Positions 48,127 through 56,837 of a stretch of DNA of 64,000 bases are shown here, piece after piece. Position 1 is the stretch's first letter, and each line of letters begins with the position of its first letter. The DNA is from Pseudovibrio sp. Alg231-02 (GTDB taxonomy: Bacteria > Pseudomonadota > Alphaproteobacteria > Rhizobiales > Stappiaceae): positions 697,068 through 761,067 of the forward strand of contig NZ_FREX01000001.1 in assembly GCF_900143565.1 (NCBI RefSeq), in the 5' to 3' direction. The notes below the pieces were generated by a model, which saw only the letters and a list, made by a program, of their open reading frames with translations, did not search any database and had not been told where the DNA came from. Position numbers and translations under genes: made by a program.

Positions 48127-49093
48127 CCAGGGTGCTCCTTGCCTGACACGCTTCTTCGCAGGACGACAAGCTAACGATTAGGCGGCATCCTGCAAAGTCT
48201 GCATTAGATGCATTTCCTGCGTATTTCCACATAAAGCGGTTTCATCTATTGCGGATTTTTGTGCTCAACCCGTTTCTCAGGTTTCAGCGATACGCTTTGA
48301 AAAATGCAGAAGCACCAGTAGCACCACATGACCCCTCATGCAGTGTTGAACCAGAATTCCCGATAGTCGGGATGAGCAAGGCGGCAGGCAATACCTGCGC
48401 TATTTATTAGTAATGTTTCTTCGGCATTGGCTACACGCCTTGCCCGGGCTTTCTTTTAATGAACTACGTCGCCTCTTTTGCCTATAAGGCACGATAGCCG
48501 GTTTCCCGGAAAGAAAGTGGCTTATCCAGACACGTTTCCATGCCCGAACAGTTCCTCCGTCTTTGACAGACACATCTGCAAAAGTGGATTTCTCCAACCG
48601 GTACATCTGCATCCGTCGCCGCGTGATACCCTATAGTCCTGGGCCCTTCCCCTCAAACCATGCGGTCACGTTTGAAGTTCGGTTCACCGGACCACTGAAA
48701 GGTGCGTTACGTCTTCCAACAGCCCAACCCAGCCTACGACAAACTGACGGTCGCTCCGCCAGCAGCCCGTTACGTAGGCATGGGATTAGTATGGGCACGG
48801 TTTGTAGCTGGGGGGATAAGTTTTTTTGATTGAGTTGGTGGCATCTGCTCGGCTTTTTCTTCCAAAATCTAGAAGGTGGTGCCTTTGGCTCTGGTTACCG
48901 GATCTCCACTCCGTTCCGTCCGGCATGACGGCGGTGATCCAAGCGAACCTGACAGCTCATCCTCAGCCACGCGCTGCAAAAAAGTCCATTGCATCGAGCT
49001 TTTAATACAGAGAAGATAGCTAGGTAAATATTGCTTCAACTAGCGGTTTTGATAGCCTCAAACAACATAGTTGAGCTACACACTGAAAGTAAC
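48127..49093. other. Non-coding region with inverted repeats before the HEPN gene
   Basis: 967 bp without a credible gene. A short leftward open frame at 48400-48612 has no match I recognise. 48690-48780 contains an imperfect hairpin: CCTACG (48733-48738) pairs with CGTAGG (48773-48778) outside CTGACGG/CCGCCAG, and GTTACGT occurs twice. The sequence GGTGCGTTACGTCTTCC has the look of dispersed intergenic repeats. GGGGGGATAAG occurs at 48810-48820. No RNase P, SRP, 6S or tmRNA core motif was found. Confidence 0.45.
48733..48778. repeat. Imperfect stem-loop upstream of the HEPN gene
   Basis: Outer arms CCTACG and CGTAGG with inner CTGACGG / CCGCCAG around a TCGCT loop, separated by unpaired bases. 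May be the end of a dispersed repeat or the structure of a small RNA. Confidence 0.5.
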
Positions 49094-50359
49094 ATGCCTG
49101 ACAAAATTGATTTTTTAGACGAGTACTTTGCCCTTTTTGCAAGGTTCTACAGTCACATGTTTCAGCGGAGTTTTAGCTTCTGTGCCGTTATGAACGCCGC
49201 TAACGAGATCAAAGCTGATTTCCAGGGAGCTATTCGCCCTAACAACGCCATATGGAAGCAAATACTCGAATGGCCAGAATGGGTTGCACTTGACAACAAA
49301 GTTAAAGAAAATGGGGGAGAAAGCCTCAAGCCGTACTTTGTTATTTGTTACCATTTCACAGAGATCACAAATGCTTTAGCTTTGTTCCAAACCAGTCATA
49401 CTCTTAACGCAAGCAGTCAACTTCCTGTATTCAGAGACATTGCGAGACACCCAGATATTCTGACTCGCACCTTACTTGATGGTACTTCATCGTTATCAGA
49501 ACGAATGGATGACCATTTTATTATACTGATACAAGGATTGAAAATTGAAACTCCTATCGAGTTAGCAGGTATTGGAACTTTCGCACCAATTGACGAAGCT
49601 ACCCAAAATTACAGGCAGTTTTGGTCTAGCCCGCATACCAAAAACCATTTGTATACAGCGTTCTATACAAAATCAGAAACTTTCACAGAAGACGGTTTCA
49701 TCAAGCGCTTCATGACTTCTCTGCGCCTAATTAAAGAAGGCGACATAAGACTACTTGATATATTAGTTGGGCATAAACACTTTATGCTCCCAATGAGTTA
49801 CCAAAAAGCCAAACACACTACTGGTGATACAGACTACCTTGAGGAAACAGCAATTTTCGGGGCTCGTCCACCTAAGCTTTTGGAGATTGATAATACCGAG
49901 GTGGACACATTTTGCGACCATATGCTTACCTGCCTCCAAGGGCTAACCAAGATGGAAGCCGCCTGCGAGTATTTCAATCATGCGCTGATTGGCCCAAAAT
50001 CATTACAGATACCAATGTTGTTTTTTGCTCTGGAGGCATGTTTTCCCGACAAAACGGGCGAAAAATCCGAAAAACTCGCAACTTATATTGTCCACTGCCT
50101 TGATGAACATAATGATTTGAAAAAAGTCATCCTTCTACATTACAGCTTACGAAGTAGTATTGTGCATGGTGACGAGAAAGAACTTACACGAAATCAAAGG
50201 AAACTGGCGTCTGAGTGCAGAAATGTATCTCTAAAAGACGGAGCCAAGCCTGAAATGATTTTGCTAACAAGGCGCATATTTACATTTCTAGCAAGTCAAA
50301 AATGGCATCCCAAGAAAGGTGCTAGGAAACTCAGAGCGCAGTTTTCGCCGGCTAGCTGA
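49094..50359 (+). CDS. Apea-like HEPN domain protein (putative defence RNase)
   Basis: A 421-residue protein, markedly more AT-rich than its neighbours. The N-terminal two thirds (from MPDKIDFLDEYF) match nothing I recognise firmly; they may be an Apea-type N-terminal domain. Residues about 290-370 look like an Apea-type HEPN domain: MLFFALEACFPDKTGEKSEK, then LLHYSLRSSIVHGDEKEL. R353 and H358 form the HEPN Rx4H motif used by RNases. HEPN proteins of this type occur in single-gene phage defence (ApeA). The ATG at 49094 is used, although a TTG at 49031 would extend the frame. It stands alone; no toxin-antitoxin partner was found. Function is inferred. Confidence 0.65.
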   Translation: MPDKIDFLDEYFALFARFYSHMFQRSFSFCAVMNAANEIKADFQGAIRPNNAIWKQILEWPEWVALDNKVKENGGESLKPYFVICYHFTEITNALALFQTSHTLNASSQLPVFRDIARHPDILTRTLLDGTSSLSERMDDHFIILIQGLKIETPIELAGIGTFAPIDEATQNYRQFWSSPHTKNHLYTAFYTKSETFTEDGFIKRFMTSLRLIKEGDIRLLDILVGHKHFMLPMSYQKAKHTTGDTDYLEETAIFGARPPKLLEIDNTEVDTFCDHMLTCLQGLTKMEAACEYFNHALIGPKSLQIPMLFFALEACFPDKTGEKSEKLATYIVHCLDEHNDLKKVILLHYSLRSSIVHGDEKELTRNQRKLASECRNVSLKDGAKPEMILLTRRIFTFLASQKWHPKKGARKLRAQFSPAS

Positions 50360-50709
50360 GGTTCGTTATCTCAAGATTCTAAAGATCTCCTCATTACACT
50401 TACTCTCTAATCACGGCACCTCATCACGCAAACTCACACCACAGTCTTCCTCATGTCGTACCTTTACACTTCCCCTCCCCGCACCCCGTGCATGGCTATT
50501 ATGCGTTGGGGGGATGGTGTTTTTGACGATATTCCCGTATAAGCGCGTCAAAAGGGAGACAAAAACCGCTCAAATTTTAGCGGTGTCCTGGCTGAATAGC
50601 TCTTGTCCTTGAGCAGGAAACCTCTTGGTTTCACACGGACTTCACAGTGCGTGCCTAGGATTTGCCCACTACTTTAAAACAGTACCAAGAATCCCATTGG
50701 AGGTGCTAC
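50360..50709. other. SulP leader and HEPN tail region
   Basis: 350 bp with several possible RNA stems: TTTTGACG (50521-50528) with CGTCAAAA, ACCGCT with AGCGGT near 50564-50583, and GAAACC-TCTT-GGTTTC near 50618-50633. These precede a TTG start with GGAGGTG. A structured 5' leader is plausible. No gene was recognised. Confidence 0.5.
50521..50633 (+). promoter_or_regulatory. Possible structured leader of the SulP gene
   Basis: Three short perfect stems lie in tandem 77-190 bp upstream of the SulP start; one has a UCUU tetraloop (GAAACC/GGTTTC). A motif called sul1 RNA is known upstream of SulP genes in alphaproteobacteria; whether this leader belongs to it cannot be told by eye. Confidence 0.35.
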
Positions 50710-52296
50710 TTGCATTCGTCCTCGAAGGCGCACGCGCCCGAAAAGACTGGCTTTACAGCCAATACTATTAAGGTTGAGCTCCTCTCCGGGCTTACCGTTG
50801 CTCTTGCTCTGGTTCCAGAAGCTGTTGCATTCGCATTTGTTGCTCAGGTTGAACCGCTTGTAGGTCTGTACGCGGCCTTCATCGTCGGCATTATTACTGC
50901 TGTTTTCGGTGGTCGTCCGGGCATGATCTCTGGTGCAACCGGCGCGCTTGCCGTTGTTATGGTCTCACTCGTAGTGACCTACGGCGTGGAATACCTGTTT
51001 GCGACCGTTGTGCTGATGGGTATCCTTCAGCTGATCTTCGGCGTGATGCGCTGGGGTAAGTTCATCCGCATGGTGCCGCATCCAGTTATGCTTGGGTTTG
51101 TGAACGGCCTTGCGATCGTGATCTTTCTTGCGCAAATGGGCCAGTTCCAGACCGTTGATGAAGTGACTGGCACAGCAAGCTGGCTTGCAGGCATGGACCT
51201 GACGTTGATGCTTGGTCTTGTTGCATTGACCATGGCTGTGATCTGGTATCTGCCAAAGCTGACCAACGCTATTCCTGCTCCGCTTGCAGCTATTGTTGTT
51301 GTTTCTGTGATCGTGATTGGCCTTGGGCTCAACGTTCAGACCGTTGGCGATCTGGCTCCGATTTCTGGTGGCCTGCCTGAATTCCACATCCCTATGGTTC
51401 CACTGAACCTTGAGACGCTGCAGATCATCCTGCCATACTCCATCATTCTTGCTGCAATCGGCCTGATTGAAAGCCTTTTGACGCTGAACCTTGTTTCTGA
51501 AATGACAGATACACGCGGTGGCGCCTCCAAAGAGTGTCTTGCTCAGGGTGCAGCAAACGTTGTGACTGGCTTCTTCGGCGGCATGGGTGGTTGTGCGATG
51601 ATTGGTCAGTCGATGATCAACGTGAAATCCGGTGGCCGGACACGCCTTGCAGGTATTGCGGCAGCGCTGTTTTTGCTCAGCTTCATTCTGTTTGCCTCTT
51701 CGCTGATTGAACAGATTCCGCTGGCAGCGCTGGTTGGTGTGATGTTCATGGTGGTGATTGGTACCTTTGCGTGGAACACCTTCAAGATCCTGCACAAGAT
51801 TCCACGAACTGATGCGATTGTTATTGCGCTGGTGACTGGTGTGACTGTGTATTCTGACCTTGCTGTTGCTGTTGTGGTTGGCGTGATTGTTTCTGCGCTG
51901 GCTTATGCATGGAACGCATCCAAGCGTATTGATGCACACACAACAACCAACTCTGAAGGCCAGAAGATCTACAAGCTGGAAGGCCCGCTGTTCTTTGGCT
52001 CTGCTGCTGGTTTCCAGGAGATCTTTGATCCTCAGTCTGACCCGGATGATGTGATTGTTGACTTCATCAATTCCCGCGTGGTGGACCATTCCGGTTTGCA
52101 GGCAATTGATGCACTGGCAACGCGCTATGAGCAGGTTGGCAAGACCCTGCATCTGCGTCACTTATCTCCGGATTGTAAAGACCTGCTGCACAAAGCTGGC
52201 AGCATGGTTGAGGTCGCCGTTCTGGAAGATCCGCATTACGGCATTGCAGTTGATTATGATGCAGAGATGCAAGAGACCAAGCCAGCCACAAGCTGA
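50710..52296 (+). CDS. SulP family inorganic anion transporter
   Basis: A 528-residue transporter with 10-14 membrane helices and a C-terminal STAS domain. Helix 1 segment GLTVALALVPEAVAFAFVAQ, GRPGMISGATGALAVVMVSL, and QGAANVVTGFFGGMGGCAMI are typical of SulP. The STAS domain carries VIVDFINSRVVDHSGLQAID. Substrate may be sulfate or bicarbonate. TTG 50710 is preferred because GGAGGTG precedes it; a TTG at 50662 extends the frame by 16 codons. A strong terminator follows. Confidence 0.9.
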   Translation: MHSSSKAHAPEKTGFTANTIKVELLSGLTVALALVPEAVAFAFVAQVEPLVGLYAAFIVGIITAVFGGRPGMISGATGALAVVMVSLVVTYGVEYLFATVVLMGILQLIFGVMRWGKFIRMVPHPVMLGFVNGLAIVIFLAQMGQFQTVDEVTGTASWLAGMDLTLMLGLVALTMAVIWYLPKLTNAIPAPLAAIVVVSVIVIGLGLNVQTVGDLAPISGGLPEFHIPMVPLNLETLQIILPYSIILAAIGLIESLLTLNLVSEMTDTRGGASKECLAQGAANVVTGFFGGMGGCAMIGQSMINVKSGGRTRLAGIAAALFLLSFILFASSLIEQIPLAALVGVMFMVVIGTFAWNTFKILHKIPRTDAIVIALVTGVTVYSDLAVAVVVGVIVSALAYAWNASKRIDAHTTTNSEGQKIYKLEGPLFFGSAAGFQEIFDPQSDPDDVIVDFINSRVVDHSGLQAIDALATRYEQVGKTLHLRHLSPDCKDLLHKAGSMVEVAVLEDPHYGIAVDYDAEMQETKPATS

Positions 52297-52320
52297 TGCA
52301 GGTTTCCTAAGCTGATACAG

Positions 52321-52353
52321 AAAAGGCGGAGCACACTGGCTCCGCCTTTTTTA
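52321..52353. terminator. Terminator between SulP and EF-hand genes
   Basis: Stem AAAAGGCGGAGC / GCTCCGCCTTTT with a 6-nt loop and a T run on the plus strand; A run on the other side makes it bidirectional between the convergent genes. Confidence 0.88.
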
Positions 52354-52372
52354 TTCGCTCAAACGGGTTGGT

Positions 52373-53380
52373 TTATCCGCGCTGGCCTTGTCCCTTGCCG
52401 TAACCATGACCGTGGCCACCTTTGCGGTCCTTCTGGCCTTTGCGCCAGTCTTTCTTCATCTTCGTGAAGTCTGCAGAGGTGATGACGCCGTCGTTGTTAC
52501 GGTCCATGCGTTTCATCATCTGAGCAGTTGGTGCAAAGAACTCTTCCTGTGTGACTTTCAGGTCGCCGTTAGCATCCAGACGCTGGAAGGAACGAACGTA
52601 CATCGGCTCTTTGAATTCAGCTGCGATGGTTCTGAAACCAGCCAGATCAACCGGGCCATTTGCGAAGAGCTGGTCAGCGAGTTTGCTCAGTTCATCCTTG
52701 GAGATCTGGCCGTTCTTGTCCAGATCAACCTTGGCGAACATTGCGCCCATCATTTCGCCGCGCATGCCTTTGCCGCCATGCTTGCCAAAGCTCATCATGC
52801 CCTGATCGCGAGGGCCATCACCCCAGCCACCTTTGCCTTGTTTGCCGCCTTGCTTACCGTCGCGGGGGCCTTTCTGCCAGCCGTCCTTGCCTTGTTTGCC
52901 ATCACGTGGGCCATCGCCCCAGCTGCCTTTGCCGCCCTTGCCGTCCTGCATCTTGGCCATACGGTCGCCCATGCGCTTTTTCATCTTGTCCATGCGCGCA
53001 GTCATGCGTTCTGCCTGATCAAGGAACTCTTCGCGGGTCACCTGACCGTCGCCGTTGCTGTCAAAGCGCTGGAAGATGCGGACTGAACGGTCCTTGCTGC
53101 GCTCGGATGAACGATCTGCTGCGAAGACTTTCCATTCTTCCAGAGTGATTGCGCCGTCGCCAGCTGTGTCTGCTTTTGCAAAGTCTGCTTTGCGTTTTGC
53201 TTCAATCTCAGCTGTGGTGACTGAGCCGTCCTTGTTTGCGTCAAAATTTGTAAAAAACTGGGAAGACATCTTCTTACCAAAGCTTCCGCCAAAACCTGGA
53301 GCAGCCATGGCAGGAGACAGAGCGGTACCAGCAATCAATGCAGCTACAGAGCCAGCCATAATCGTTTTGAAATTCATCAT
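52373..53380 (-). CDS. Exported EF-hand protein with Lys/Gly-rich repeats
   Basis: A 335-residue protein with a signal peptide (residues 1-26, ending PAMA-A) and six EF-hand-type loops starting near D47 (DANKDGSVTTAE), D71 (DTAGDGAITLEE), D107 (DSNGDGQVTREE), D219 (DLDKNGQISKDE), D269 (DANGDLKVTQEE) and D293 (DRNNDGVITSAD). Between loops 3 and 4 lies a repetitive basic segment (residues about 147-205) made of GDGPRDGKQGK-type units, and the C-terminus is KGGHGHGYGKGQGQRG. It probably binds Ca2+ in the periplasm or outside the cell. GGAG precedes the first ATG. It is divergent from a two-component system 274 bp away. Confidence 0.9.
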   Translation of the reverse strand: MMNFKTIMAGSVAALIAGTALSPAMAAPGFGGSFGKKMSSQFFTNFDANKDGSVTTAEIEAKRKADFAKADTAGDGAITLEEWKVFAADRSSERSKDRSVRIFQRFDSNGDGQVTREEFLDQAERMTARMDKMKKRMGDRMAKMQDGKGGKGSWGDGPRDGKQGKDGWQKGPRDGKQGGKQGKGGWGDGPRDQGMMSFGKHGGKGMRGEMMGAMFAKVDLDKNGQISKDELSKLADQLFANGPVDLAGFRTIAAEFKEPMYVRSFQRLDANGDLKVTQEEFFAPTAQMMKRMDRNNDGVITSADFTKMKKDWRKGQKDRKGGHGHGYGKGQGQRG

Positions 53381-53483
53381 GTCGTGTTCTCCTAAAAATC
53401 AAAGCCTAAAACGAGGGGAAGGTTTGTGTGAGTGTGCTTCGATAAACAGAAGATAGGAGCGAACTGTCGCAAAACTACACCAG

Positions 53484-53498
53484 AAAACACGCTGTTTT
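53484..53498. promoter_or_regulatory. Palindrome in the EF-hand / two-component divergent promoter
   Basis: Arms AAAACA (53484-53489) and TGTTTT (53493-53498) around CGC, in the 274-bp divergent intergenic region. A candidate response-regulator site; only the palindrome is seen. Confidence 0.3.
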
Positions 53499-53654
53499 GT
53501 CACAGTATTTGCCAGAATATCGGGTTGGGACAGTTTGATACATTTTTGGGTACAGAGAACCTTTCGCAGGCCCCGGGAATACGGCATAAGTTAGGCATCG
53601 CATACTATATGGTCTTTCACAGGTAATGGGAGACGAGACTTACAGCGAGGATGC

Positions 53655-54383
53655 ATGTCTCAGAGTACAGCACATATTCTTATCGTCGATGATCATCGGG
53701 ATATCCGGGAGAGCCTTGCCCGGTATCTGACGAAGAATAATATGCGTACGACCGTGGCAGAAAGTGCAGCTGCTGCACGTAAGACTCTGAGAAACTCCTC
53801 CATTGATCTTGTGGTGCTGGACATCATGATGCCGGGTGAAGACGGTTTGTCACTCTGCCGGCATCTGGTGGAGACCAATCAGGCCCCTGTGATCCTGCTG
53901 ACAGCGATGGCTGAAGATACAGACCGCGTTGTGGGCCTAGAGATTGGTGCAGATGATTATGTGACCAAGCCCTTCAACCCGCGTGAGCTGCTGGCCCGCA
54001 TCCGCGCTGTGCTGCGCCGTGCCACCAGTGTTCCGCGGGAACGTGACCCTATCGATACAGAAAAACTGGCGTTTAACGGCTGGGTTCTGGATACTGCACG
54101 GCGAGAACTGATTGATCCGGAAGATGTGAGCGTGCCTCTGTCGTCCGGTGAGTTTCAGTTGCTGCTGGCGTTTTTGAAGCGGCCCCGTGTTGTGCTGTCC
54201 CGCGAGCAACTGCTTGATCTGACCTCAGGCCGCTCACTGGGGGTGTTCGACCGGTCTATCGACAATCAGGTTTCCCGCTTGCGCCGGAAAATCGAGATTG
54301 ATCCCAAAAATCCGGAGTTGATCAAAACTGTCTGGGGGGGCGGTTACACCTTTACCGGTGAAGTCAAAGAAGTCACCCAATGA
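53655..54383 (+). CDS. OmpR family response regulator
   Basis: A 242-residue response regulator. The receiver domain has the acidic pocket VDDH and the phospho-acceptor D56 in VVLDIMMPGEDG, with T in LLTAMAED and K in VTKPFNPRE. The C-terminal winged helix has VVLSREQLLDLTSGR and the SIDNQVSRLRRKIE recognition segment with GGGYTF. Paired with the sensor kinase by a 4-bp overlap. Divergent position suggests it may control the EF-hand gene (inference). Confidence 0.93.
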   Translation: MSQSTAHILIVDDHRDIRESLARYLTKNNMRTTVAESAAAARKTLRNSSIDLVVLDIMMPGEDGLSLCRHLVETNQAPVILLTAMAEDTDRVVGLEIGADDYVTKPFNPRELLARIRAVLRRATSVPRERDPIDTEKLAFNGWVLDTARRELIDPEDVSVPLSSGEFQLLLAFLKRPRVVLSREQLLDLTSGRSLGVFDRSIDNQVSRLRRKIEIDPKNPELIKTVWGGGYTFTGEVKEVTQ

Positions 54384-55828
54384 AATTTCTCAGATACCTG
54401 ATCCCCCGCCGTCTTGCTCCCCAGCTCATCTTGCTGCTGCTGGCTGCGCTTATCTTTTCGCAGGTCGTCAGCTTTGTTCTGCTTGGACGAGAGCGTCAGG
54501 TGGCGCTTGCCAATCTTGCCCGCGATAATGCCTTGTGGCGCACTGCGAATGTGGTGAAGCTGCTGGAAGCGACGCCGCCGCGCTTGCAGAAGCAGGTTCT
54601 GCGTACGGTCTCTAACACACGCACGCGCTTTTCGATTGGAGACACTCCGGTCGTCGCCGAAACGGGTGGTGATGAAAGCATGGAAGCTCGGCTTGCCGAC
54701 TACCTGAAGCGCAAGCTGGATCATGACCGACAAGCCCGTGTTGCCGTTATCTACAATGAGCGTTTTCAAGAAGAGAAGTGGCGTGAGCGGTCTTCTCCGC
54801 CTCCAGATGGGCGTGAGCGATCTTCTCATGGTTCCATGCAGGCGATGCATGACCGCCGCGATGATTATTTCAAAAAATACCGCTGGTTTTCTCTCAAGGG
54901 CGTCCAGCTCTTTGCTGCCATTGAGCTGAAGAATGGCCAGTGGCTCAACATCGAGAGCAACTTCCGGCTTCCGAAGCCCTCGTTTGTACCGATATTGCTG
55001 CCGATCGTCATTATGGCCTTGCTGACCATTTTGATCATCTGGGTCTCTGTGTACCGCCTGACAAAGCCACTTCGAACGCTGGAAGCGGCTGCCAATGATC
55101 TTGGCCGTGGTGCCGATGTGAAGCCGCTGAAAGAAGCAGGTCCTGCCGAAGTGCAGGCTGTGACGCGCTCGTTCAACCAGATGCAGGAGCGATTAACACG
55201 GTTTATCTCTGACCGTACCCGCATGCTGGCGGCGATCAGCCATGATTTGCGTACCCCGATCACCTCACTGCGTATTCGTGCCGAGTTTATTGATGATGAT
55301 GAAGACCGGGAGCGCATGATCGCCACGCTGGATGAAATGCAGGCAATGGTGGAGGAAACGCTTGCCTTTACCCGTGAAGATTCCAAGCAGGAAGAGCTGC
55401 GTTCTGTCGACCTTGGCGGTTTGCTGGAGAGCATCGCCAATGATCAGGAGGACATGGGCAACCATGTGAGCGTTGAGGCACACGACCGTGTTGTGCTGAA
55501 GTGTCGTCCGATGTCTCTTAAACGTGCTTTCCAGAACCTGATTGGCAATGCAATCCGTTATGGCGAGCAGGCTGAGGTTTCGTTCCGAGTTGACGAGGCT
55601 CATGCGGAAGTTCGTATTGCAGACAAAGGTCCGGGCATCCCGCAGAACCGCCTTGAAGATGTGTTCGAGCCGTTTGTTCGTCTGGAAGAATCCAGAAATG
55701 AAGAAACAGGTGGCATCGGTTTGGGCCTTGCGATCACACGCAGCATCATTCATGCGCAAGGCGGTACAATCCGCCTTGAGAATGACGAGGAAAACGGCCT
55801 TGTCGCAATTGTGAGACTACCGCTTTAA
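54380..55828 (+). CDS. Sensor histidine kinase
   Basis: A 482-residue membrane kinase. Two membrane helices (about residues 14-36 and 197-217) frame a roughly 160-residue periplasmic sensor region rich in charged residues (PPPDGRERSSHGSMQAMHDR). HAMP follows (VYRLTKPLRTLEAAANDLGR). The HisKA domain has phospho-acceptor H288 in AAISHDLRTPITSL. The HATPase has NLIGNAIRYGEQA, ADKGPGIPQNRLEDVFEPF and GGIGLGLAITRSIIHAQGG. It is coupled to the response regulator by a 4-bp overlap. Signal unknown; divalent cation sensing is plausible from the EF-hand neighbour (inference). Confidence 0.93.
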   Translation: MKFLRYLIPRRLAPQLILLLLAALIFSQVVSFVLLGRERQVALANLARDNALWRTANVVKLLEATPPRLQKQVLRTVSNTRTRFSIGDTPVVAETGGDESMEARLADYLKRKLDHDRQARVAVIYNERFQEEKWRERSSPPPDGRERSSHGSMQAMHDRRDDYFKKYRWFSLKGVQLFAAIELKNGQWLNIESNFRLPKPSFVPILLPIVIMALLTILIIWVSVYRLTKPLRTLEAAANDLGRGADVKPLKEAGPAEVQAVTRSFNQMQERLTRFISDRTRMLAAISHDLRTPITSLRIRAEFIDDDEDRERMIATLDEMQAMVEETLAFTREDSKQEELRSVDLGGLLESIANDQEDMGNHVSVEAHDRVVLKCRPMSLKRAFQNLIGNAIRYGEQAEVSFRVDEAHAEVRIADKGPGIPQNRLEDVFEPFVRLEESRNEETGGIGLGLAITRSIIHAQGGTIRLENDEENGLVAIVRLPL

Positions 55829-56046
55829 GGCGGCTTTTCCTTGCCTTGAAGGCCGCTAATCGCCAGGCCATTTTTGTGGGCCTGTACCTGCCCTCTGGGT
55901 TGCCTTTGCCGTTTTTCGTCGACAAACCGTTCCAGCTTTTTTCGAAAAATGTTTTAAGGATTGCCTTACCTTGACACCACCTGATGCCTCACGGTGAGTG
56001 TCGTGCGCTCGTCATGGCTCTGCATAACAACAAAAAGCAGAGAACA

Positions 56047-56709
56047 ATGACAAAGCAACAAGCCATAAAGACGGAACCTGGGGTAGACGGAGCGGCTTCA
56101 GCAGAAGTACTCGCCAGCAGTTTGGCTAAAAAGGGGTACAAAGCCATTGGGCGTTACTATTCCAAATCGGACTGGAAACGCCTGACACAAACAGAAGCAC
56201 AACAGCTTATTGCTGCCGGACTGACCGTTTTTACCGTTTACGAAGATGCGAACAATTCAGCTGCACAATTTAGTAGTGAAACGGGGACTGCCCAGGCGCA
56301 GGAAGCAATGCGGCAGGCCCAAACCGTGATCCGCCAGCCCAAGGGGACAGCCATCTATTTTGCGGTAGACTATGATGCTTCAGAACAAGACCACGACCAG
56401 CATATCCGCCCCTATTTTGAAGCGATCAATCAAGCATTTTCAGAGGCTGGCTCACCCTACAAAGTCGGGGTCTATGCCAATGGCCTGATCAATCAGAAAC
56501 TTTTAGACGACAAGTTGGTGGACTTTACGTGGCTGAGCCAATCAACCGGATTTAGAAACTATCAGGAATTTAAGGATTCCAACAAATGGAACATCCTACA
56601 AGGCCCGCCGGTTCGTATCTCAGGAACTGACTTTGACAGTGATACGATGAATCTGTCCCAAGGCAGCTTCGGAGGTTTCACACACCTCGTGCCACAGGGC
56701 GACACCTGA
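56047..56709 (+). CDS. DUF1906 (glycoside hydrolase-like) protein
   Basis: A 220-residue protein with a DUF1906 domain, a TIM-barrel fold resembling glycoside hydrolases: ASSLAKKGYKAIGRYYSKSD, LTVFTVYEDANNSAAQFSSE, and GTAIYFAVDYDA with the acidic pair expected at the barrel edge. There is no signal peptide. Activity on a glycan, perhaps peptidoglycan, is assumed for the family but not proven. ATG 56047 was chosen with GAGAAC before it; starts at 55984 and 56014 are possible. Monocistronic; a palindromic element follows the stop. Confidence 0.8.
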   Translation: MTKQQAIKTEPGVDGAASAEVLASSLAKKGYKAIGRYYSKSDWKRLTQTEAQQLIAAGLTVFTVYEDANNSAAQFSSETGTAQAQEAMRQAQTVIRQPKGTAIYFAVDYDASEQDHDQHIRPYFEAINQAFSEAGSPYKVGVYANGLINQKLLDDKLVDFTWLSQSTGFRNYQEFKDSNKWNILQGPPVRISGTDFDSDTMNLSQGSFGGFTHLVPQGDT

Positions 56710-56724
56710 GCTTTACTCTGGGTT

Positions 56725-56765
56725 TAGACATGGTGCGCTTATCTACATTCACGCACCATGCTCTT
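56725..56765. repeat. Palindromic repeat, copy 2 of 2
   Basis: Perfect arms CATGGTGCG (56729-56737) and CGCACCATG (56752-56760) around CTTATCTACATTCA. The loop and arms match the copy at 31955-31994 (TGCGCTTAT, CATTC). It lies 16 bp past the stop of the DUF1906 gene. Confidence 0.6.
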
Positions 56766-56837
56766 AATCTCTATATGCAGGTATATTCCTGCCCGAAGAC
56801 CGGAGCTGCTTTCGGGAATACACTCAAACTATGTGTT

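Noticed and set aside
48400-48612. A short leftward open frame of 70 codons in the region before the HEPN gene
   Set aside because: No similarity recognised and no clear ribosome site; it lies in repeat-like DNA.
48301-48840. Possible tmRNA, RNase P, SRP or 6S RNA gene
   Set aside because: None of the core motifs I know for these RNAs was found on either strand.
50965-52161. A 398-codon leftward open frame opposite the SulP gene
   Set aside because: Extremely His/Asn/Arg-rich and antisense to a conserved transporter; not credible as a protein.
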